NCBI GenBank assembly: GCA_003971905.1
Contig: RSEE01000123.1
Coordinates: forward strand, 62,001-126,000
DNA length: 64,000 nt
From: Moniliella sp. 'wahieum'
Taxonomy: Eukaryota > Basidiomycota > Moniliellomycetes > Moniliellales > Moniliellaceae
Direction: 5' to 3'
Part shown: positions 57,236-64,000 of the stretch, piece by piece
How positions within the stretch are numbered: the stretch's first letter is position 1
Layout: every line of letters starts with the position of its first letter
Notes under the pieces: model-generated
What the model saw: only the letters and a program-made list of their open reading frames with translations
Database searches by the model: none
Told to the model about the DNA's origin: nothing
Program-made: the position numbers and the translations under genes

Positions 57236-60200
57236 ATGCGTCGTTGGCGTGCGGGCACGCTGGTGCGGCTGCGTTATGTGCCAGCCTTGTCTCCGCCGCC
57301 GCGCGCCCACCACGCGTCCCCACGCCGTCCGTGTCGGCGTCGACGCACCCTGACCGAGCCCCCGCTGGCGCCGCGAGCTGCTCGAGGCGTGGGCCTACGT
57401 CGCCTATGGCCTGGCCCAGCCCGCGTCGGCAGCGGGCGTGGCGCTAGGCCCATCCGCCTCCCTCTCTGTGCTGGACGATGATGCCGGCCGCCATCGGCCT
57501 GTTCGACGTGCTCGGACGCGGCCCACAACGCGCTGCGCGCCCAGGGGGTGCCAGAACAGCTTCGGACGCGGACCAGCTTGCCTGCTCGACAAGGCACTGC
57601 AATCGCTCGGAGCGCCTGCCTCGCACCGTGCCTGGTGGCACACCGCCGTTGCTGCCCCGCTCCACCACCCCTCGCTTCGCTGCCCAATGGCCACCCTCGC
57701 TCCGCCCTCTCCCCCACCGGTGACTGTCCGTCCTGGATCACCTGCCGCGCTCGACGTCACGCTGTGTGATGACTCGCAGCTTCTGGATGCGGTGGAGCGT
57801 GAGCGTGAGCTCTCCTTTTCAGCTGCCGCTCCGTTCTCCTGAAGGCCTGGCACACATCGTATCTCATGGCGAGCCAACGCAACTGCCATCCTGTACGCTG
57901 ATGGCCAGACTTTCCTTTCCCCTGCTGGCCTTGCTCTTCATTCTGCCCTGCATGGCGGCACAAGAGGGGAAGATCAAATGTTTTACGCTGGGCCCGACCT
58001 TGGACACGGGCAGCGACGTGTCAAGTTGAGCGGATACGGCGCCAGCCTCGATCTCAAGAAGTCGACTATCTCGTCCTGGACGATCGCGCTATTGAGGAGG
58101 ATGCACCGCTTTCGTCTGAAGAACAAGTCGTGCTTTCCAGCGATGAGGACCCCACAAACGACGATGGGGCCTGGCTCCGTGCTCAGTTACCGACTTGGGG
58201 TCGGCGAGAGCAAGGCGGACAGGTTCACTCCGCTGGGACACAAGGTCAGCTGGCTCATCTCGGCTTCTTCCGATCCGCTGCGGGCATTGCGGACATTGGT
58301 TTCGGACCTTCCCAACCATGTGGGATGGATCCAATCTCTCTTTCCTCGAAGGCGCTCGTGCCGCTGAGTACGCCAACTTCTCCATGACTGTCGGTAGTAG
58401 TAACCAACAAAGCTTGTTGCCAGCGGGCACCAACCTGCTCTGGCTCAATGGTGCTAGCGTGCCCCTGACGGAGTCCGAGTCGGCGGGAACACCGCCAGCG
58501 CACCAGGACGTACAAGCTCTCCTGCGCACCCTGAGCAACGAGGAGCACAAGTTGTCTTACATCCTCAACCGAATCAATTCGTCTCTTCCCACAGAGGAAG
58601 GGCAGCGCCAAGTCGCTCAGTTGCTCAATGACGATCGAGTTCTCGGGCAAGGCTCGACTACACTGTTGCGTATTGACGCCTCGGACGATCACGAGGGCGA
58701 GAAAGGTGCCATTGTGCGTGTGACCGACGTGCGCAGGGCTCCTACTGAAGAACAGCGTGACTGGGACTCGTCCCTCGCCCCACTTCTCGAAACCGTATCG
58801 GGCGGAGGAAGGGTGGCCCCGGCTCTGGTGCAGCGCAACCTTTTTGAGATTGTCTGGGCGTTTGACTTGCGTGCGAGGGGGAACATTGCATTCCTTGCGG
58901 AGGCTCTGCCTTACATTACGGCTAGCGTACCTATGACCTGGGCCGTTGTTCCCCTCAGCCCAGCCCTTCCAAAGCTGGGGCAGTGGCGGAAGAGCTAGCT
59001 AGAATTTGCACTACGTTTCCCGCTCGGCTGGGCCAGAGGGTGTGCTTCTGTGGGCCGAGGCGGTTGCCTCGGACGTGCCTAGGGACAAGGACAAGCAGCA
59101 CCTGGTCAGTGTTTCCACCGCACGACGCGCCGCCACATGGTCCTGGACGGTCCCCTTGGTGGCGCCCATGCCGTTACCGAACAACTCAACCTCCTGCATC
59201 GTGCCTCGCAGGGCAAGACGAGTGGGACCGAAGATGACCTGGTGGGTACGCAGGCTTTGCAAGCTTCTCGCCTTTGGGCCAAACGTCTGGGTGTGCCCCC
59301 GGCCAGCGAGGCTGTGCCTCTCCCGCGTCCCGTACCCGTCTTGGCCCGGAATGCGCCCTCCCCCTCCTCCCTCGGGTGTGGCGTTCCTGAATGGCGAACG
59401 GGTTACGGTGGACGAACGATGGATGAACCGCCTGAGCGCTAGCTTGGGTCGCGATTTGGAGTTGCTGATGAAGCCGTTCGGACTGGCGAGATACAAGATG
59501 ATGTGGTGGATGAGATGGATCCGGTTGAAGGCTATTTCTACCGTCTTCCCGGGACTCTGTCTCATTTCTCGCCTCTGGTGGACCGGTTGGGATCCAAGGG
59601 CCCACTCGAGATCGTTGACGTTTCTACCGCCCTATCGTTCGAGCCAACCAGCTGCCAACGTGTCCCTTCTTGTGGTGGCTGATTTGGACCGACCGGCCAC
59701 ACAGAGCGTGCTCCGTGCTGCCCTGGCCGCCGCTGACGTTCCAATCGATCTTGCCGTTTCCCACCAAGCTTCTTCCGCTGGGCGGGAGCCGTATCGAGCT
59801 GTCTGTATACCCTTTTGTCCCGTCCTGGTCTTCTATACCGACGTGGGAGACGAGGTACTTGCTTGCCTCGACGCGCCTGGACAGGTATTGCCCGATTCGG
59901 AACTGTGGTGGACCCAGCATACCCCTCTTCTCTCCTCTCGATCAGAAGGTCGCTCTGGTGCTCAACGGCCGAGTCTTGTGGGTGGATCCGGAGGAAGCCA
60001 GCAGCTCAGATCTAGTGGCTGTCCTCAAGCTCGAGAGCACCCATCGCGCTGCGGGACTGAGGGAGGCGGTCGGTTCGATTGCTGGCTCTGTCTCGGCGAC
60101 TCGCCTAGCAGAGGTGCGCCATGCTGTGTTTCAAGCCAGAAGGGATCCTTTTTACTCGTCGGGAGTGGCTCCGCGTTTGGGCCAGGCATTGGCCAAAGTG

Positions 60201-62174
60201 GTTGCGGACCATGGTTCGGCTGTTTCCTTTGGCTCTGAACGTTCGCCTTTAAGCTTTACCCTCGCTTTGGATCCCACCTCGGATGAGGCCCCGCAATGGG
60301 CAGCCACACTGGCTGTTCTTCAGCGTTTCCCCAACGTGCAAGTCCAACTGGTATGGAACCCACCCCGTACGGAGGAGGAGGAGGTATTGGATCCGCGTCT
60401 GGCCATGGCGGGGGTGGAGCCCAAGGTGCCCGAGCCACCAGAGCTACCGGCGTTGGCCAAGCGGTTCACTCGCCACCTTGTACCGCAGTTGACGTTTGAC
60501 GCCCATGGCCAGCGGGTTGTGCCTCCTCTCCTATTTGGGGGTGAGAGCGTACCGCAAGATGAGGTGTTGACCCTGGCTCTTGTCCCACCTCCGGCATGGC
60601 ACACCATGCCCACCAAGGCGCTGTACGATTTGGACAACTTACGTCTCTCTGCCCTTCCAGATGGACAGGAGGCCGGGGTAGAAGCAACGTACTCTCTTGA
60701 GGGTCTTCTTGTCCAAGGCCATGCTGTGGACCTTTCCTCTCGTCAGAGGGAATCTCCCAGTGGCATGCAGCTCCTCCTGCAACGCCCCTCCCCCTCTGGT
60801 TCCGACGCCAGCGCCAGCGTCGACGTCCCAGTCGAGTCACACGACACGATCGTCATGGACAACCTCGCTTATTTCCAGTTCCGTGCTCAACCGGGCGAGT
60901 GGGACTTGTCTCTCCGTCCGGGTCGGACGGCCGAGGTGTATAGGTTAGCGTCGGACCTCAAGACATTTTCGGTGCAGCTTGCCTCGCTCGAAGGCATCAC
61001 CATCCAACCCAAATTTGTCAAGCAGCCAGGTATGCTCAATGCTCGTCTTGTTGAGGATCCCGAGGCTCCAGTGTCGGTTGTGGATGAGGATGGGTATGTT
61101 TCCATGGTCCCCTCCACCACTGGTGGGGCAGGCTCAGTATGGTCCTCCCTCAGCTCGCGGATCAAGGCTTGGGTCCCAGGCAAAGCCCCTAACCGGCACG
61201 CCGACATTAACATTTTCACCATTGCCTCGGGCCATCTTTATGAGCGATTCTTGTCCATCATGATCCTCAGGTACGTCTTTACGTCTTTACTCTTCTATCT
61301 TTGAACCGCTGTATGACTAACCCCACTTTGTTCTTAGTGTTTTGCGTCAAACGGAACACAGCGTCAAGTTTTGGTTTGTCGAAGATTTCCTGTCGCCGTC
61401 GTTCAAGCACCTTCTACCTGCCCTCTCGTCCCACTATGGCTTCCAATACGAGCTCGTCTCGTACGCCTGGCCTCACTGGCTCCGCTCGCAAACAGAGAAA
61501 CAGCGTACCATTTGGGGGTACAAGATTCTCTTCCTGGACGTGCTGTTTCCACTTGACTTGGACCGGATCTTGTTTGTTGATGCGGACCAGATTGTGCGGA
61601 CGGACTGTACGAGTTGACAACGATGGACCTGCATGGCAAGCCATACGCCTACCCCCCCATGGGCGACGACAGCTACGATATGGATGGGTTCCGGTTCTGG
61701 AAGACGGGGTACTGGAAAAACTTTCTGCGCGGCAAGCCCTATCACATTTCGGCGCTCTACGCCGTTGATCTCGTTCGGTTCCGCCAACTGGCCGCGGGCG
61801 ATCGGCTTCGAGCGCATTACCAAGCCCTCTCGGCCGACCGGGGCAGTTTGGCCAACTTGGACCAAGACTTGCCCAACAGTCTGCAATTTTCCCTCCCCAT
61901 CCACACCTTGCCCAAAGAATGGCTCTGGTGCGAAACCTGGTGCTCCTCCGACTGGCTCCCCCAGGCCAAAACCATCGACCTCTGCTCCAATCCCAAGACC
62001 AAGGAACCCAAGTTGGACCGCGCTCGGCGTCAAATGCCCGAATGGAGCGTGTACGATCAAGAAATCGCCAACTTTGTCGCTTCCCTCAAGACGAACCGGA
62101 CCGAATCCGAGTCCGAGGCGGACACCCACACCCCTGGCCCACACTCAGAGCCAGAGAGACATGAGGACTTGTAG
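57236..62174 (+). CDS. UDP-glucose:glycoprotein glucosyltransferase (UGGT)
   Basis: UGGT is the ER folding sensor that re-glucosylates misfolded N-glycoproteins for calnexin. A hydrophobic signal peptide ([15 protein letters not shown]) is visible one frame off the ATG at 57236. Thioredoxin-like domains follow: [60 protein letters not shown] and [15 protein letters not shown], then [19 protein letters not shown]. The long open frame from 59.9 kb covers the beta-sandwich part up to [18 protein letters not shown]. Intron 61271-61337 interrupts that Ser codon. The GT24 catalytic domain reads [35 protein letters not shown] with the DxD metal site, [29 protein letters not shown]-like [19 protein letters not shown] and [20 protein letters not shown]. 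The C-terminus is RHEDL, a likely HDEL-type retention signal. Several frameshifts, one right after the DxD. About 1,600 aa, as usual. Confidence 0.88.
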
Positions 62175-64000
62175 TGGCTTTTTTGCTCGCTTCTTGCGCC
62201 TCTTCCCCTCTTCTCCTCCCCCCCTAACCCGCCTCATTTTGCATCTCGTGCCCTCATTTTATTCATCGCATGAACGTGAACCTTGGCTGTGTGCGCGGAC
62301 GACGGTTGGGTCGACCGAGACGGGCGGGGGTCTAGCGTTCGGGTTGTCGCAGTGGGATGGACGTTGTGCTGGTTAGAAAGATATTGGTCCGAGTCTTCAA
62401 AGCATTAAGCCTGAAGCTTGAAGTTTGAAGCTTGAAGCTGGTCACGAGAATCCTACCCGTCCCGCAATCGCACCGAGTTCACTCTATACTAGCCGTCGCT
62501 TCCAGTCGAGTCCTTCGTAGTCAACAATCATTAATCAACGTTGAACATTGAGTATTGAGTCCAGCTCAACCGAGTGGTCCCTAAGTACACAGTGCACGCG
62601 GCCAACGCTTAGCACTCAGTCTGAGTGCCAAGACAGACAGCGTGGGTAACACATGTATGGGGTGGGGGATGGGGTACGGAGGACGGGGTGGGATGGAGGG
62701 TGGCGGGCTGGGCGGATAAATACGCAAAAATCTTGTCTTTGGTCTTCGGCTGGCGGCCAAATATTACAAGAACGGTGAACTGAACGGTGACTACCAGCTG
62801 ATGAATGATGAATGATGATCGATGATCGATAACGTGTGATGCATGTGATGCATGATCGATTAATATTTAATGATTAAATCGATTAAATGACCCGCTGATA
62901 CCCGAGATGGTAGGCGATCATCGAGATCATCGATCGCCGGGCACCGGTCACCACGAGTGTACAGATGCATTCGGGTCTTGTTGCCTACTCGACACTTGAT
63001 GAACTCGATAAACAATCGCATAATTCCCGCCACCACCACCTACCCCGGCACGGATCGCCATCGCGGCTCATATACCATCCCTGTTCATCTTCTGTCCTAT
63101 ACTGGGAAGGAGAACGTTGAATGTACTGTGACGGTTGAAGACGTTGAAGCATCGACCAACATGTTCCTATGGCTAGGACATGCGCATACATTTTTGGTGC
63201 AATGGGCGTCCATGACGACGCGATTTCAAGCTCCGTGAGAACCACAGCGTCCAGGCCGATATAGTGCAAATCGTGTCAAAACAACCTGTGTCGGGTCGAA
63301 AAAACGATGTGGTTTTGATGTAAATGATTAATGAGAGCTCACGGATCGCTGGGATAAGAACATTATCCTGGTTACGGGGCGAAAAACTCTTATATTGGGA
63401 TGGGCCATACGGTAATGCCTGGCAAGTGCCATCGCTATACTAGCTGGTAGCTGTGTGCACACTATATGTTCGAGAGGCGAGCGTGCCCACACGCACAATC
63501 AATCGGCCGTGATGATGATCGTCACGGCAAGCGAGTTTCCGAGTGTCAATCGATTGCGCCACGCGTTCGTTTGCTTCAACAGTGCTCCCAGCGCGCGCGA
63601 CGATGAATAGTTGAGCCTCCTCGGCCCCCAAAAGTGCCTAGAGCATTTCATGCCGCTATCCCCCCTTGCGACAACTCAGCTGGGCTGCGCCCGGTCCTAG
63701 CCGGGCATGCTGTTCGCTCCGCCGGCTGGCTTGTCGTGGTGCAGGGAAGGTGCGATGCTGTGGCGGGTGTATGAAGGGACCGACATGGGCCAGGGAGGGG
63801 GGGAGAGGCGGAATACCATCACCCGCACAGGATTTGAACCGGCGGCAAATAGCGGGCGCGGGCATCGGCGCGGGGCGGCACACAGCCCCCGTGCGGGACG
63901 CAGAGTTTCTGCAGGTCACGCACGGGCCACACCAGCCACACCCGCTTCCCACCGATAGCAGCGCGGGGGCCTTGAAATTGCACGCCGCCACACTCGCCCT
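62175..64000. other. Intergenic region rich in short repeats
   Basis: No supported gene in 1.8 kb. Bases 62408-62439 carry repeated GCTTGAAG/TTTGAAG words. Bases 62800-62860 hold GATGATCGATGATCGAT and TGATGCATGTGATGCATGATC. CACCGGTCACC lies near 62945. A perfect box-B-like GGTTCAAATCC occurs on the minus strand at 63829-63839. The short ORF at 62957-63238 shows no motif. Confidence 0.5.

Noticed and set aside
37500-61620. Programmed ribosomal frameshifting as the cause of the broken frames
   Set aside because: Breaks occur at unrelated sites in about ten unrelated genes, several times per gene, without a common slippery heptamer.

Overview
This window is nuclear DNA of a fungus, most likely a basidiomycete. 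Evidence: protein genes are GC-rich with a strong C/G preference at third codon positions. They are cut by short GT-AG introns (58 to 157 nt where I could place both ends), several with a CTAAC/CTGAC-like branch site. The gene set includes Mediator Med10, the Scc2/Mis4 cohesin loader, ER UDP-glucose:glycoprotein glucosyltransferase, a Plr1-type pyridoxal reductase, a SulP transporter with a cyclic-nucleotide-binding tail and a BAH/PHD/GATA chromatin protein. This combination is fungal; the phylum is inference. There are no bacterial operons, rRNA genes or CRISPR arrays.

Layout. 0-5 kb: lower-GC, gene-poor DNA with one weak ORF and decayed coding traces. 5.7-7.5 kb: forkhead transcription factor. 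7.5-15 kb: repeat-rich, mostly non-coding DNA with one Lys/Glu/Pro-rich hypothetical gene at 10.9-11.7 kb. 15.4-19.7 kb: strongly codon-biased coding sequence I cannot assign to a family. 20.4-22.7 kb: LisH-WD40 protein. 23.1-24.9 kb (minus strand): coiled-coil protein. 26.0-29.3 kb: a young non-autonomous LTR retrotransposon. 29.6-34.6 kb (minus): M1 aminopeptidase and J-domain protein. 36.6-39.3 kb: Snt2-like BAH-PHD-SANT-GATA protein. 39.7-43.2 kb (minus): SulP-STAS-cNMP transporter. 43.8-45.1 kb (minus): DUF218 protein, divergent from Med10 (45.5-46.4 kb). 47.2-54.1 kb: Scc2/Mis4. 54.6 kb: tRNA-Arg(ACG) with a 9-nt intron. 55.7-56.9 kb: pyridoxal reductase. 57.2-62.2 kb: UGGT. 62.2-64 kb: repeat-rich intergenic DNA.

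How the genes relate. This is an ordinary eukaryotic neighbourhood of independent genes rather than a pathway cluster. Three genes act in nuclear gene control or chromosome structure (forkhead, Snt2-like, Med10) and one in cohesin loading (Scc2). UGGT works in ER glycoprotein quality control; the SulP protein and DUF218 protein are membrane-associated; M1 and pyridoxal reductase are metabolic enzymes.

Two things stand out. First, almost every conserved gene is interrupted by one or more single-base frameshifts, some at C/G runs; because the genes include essential ones and homology resumes immediately in another frame, I read these as assembly or sequencing indels, so gene coordinates below span the whole homology rather than one open frame. 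Second, intergenic DNA is peppered with short palindromic or self-overlapping motifs (TGATGCATGAT, GCTTGAAGC, CTTAGAT, GGTCACCGG) that recur tens of kilobases apart and that no annotated feature explains.
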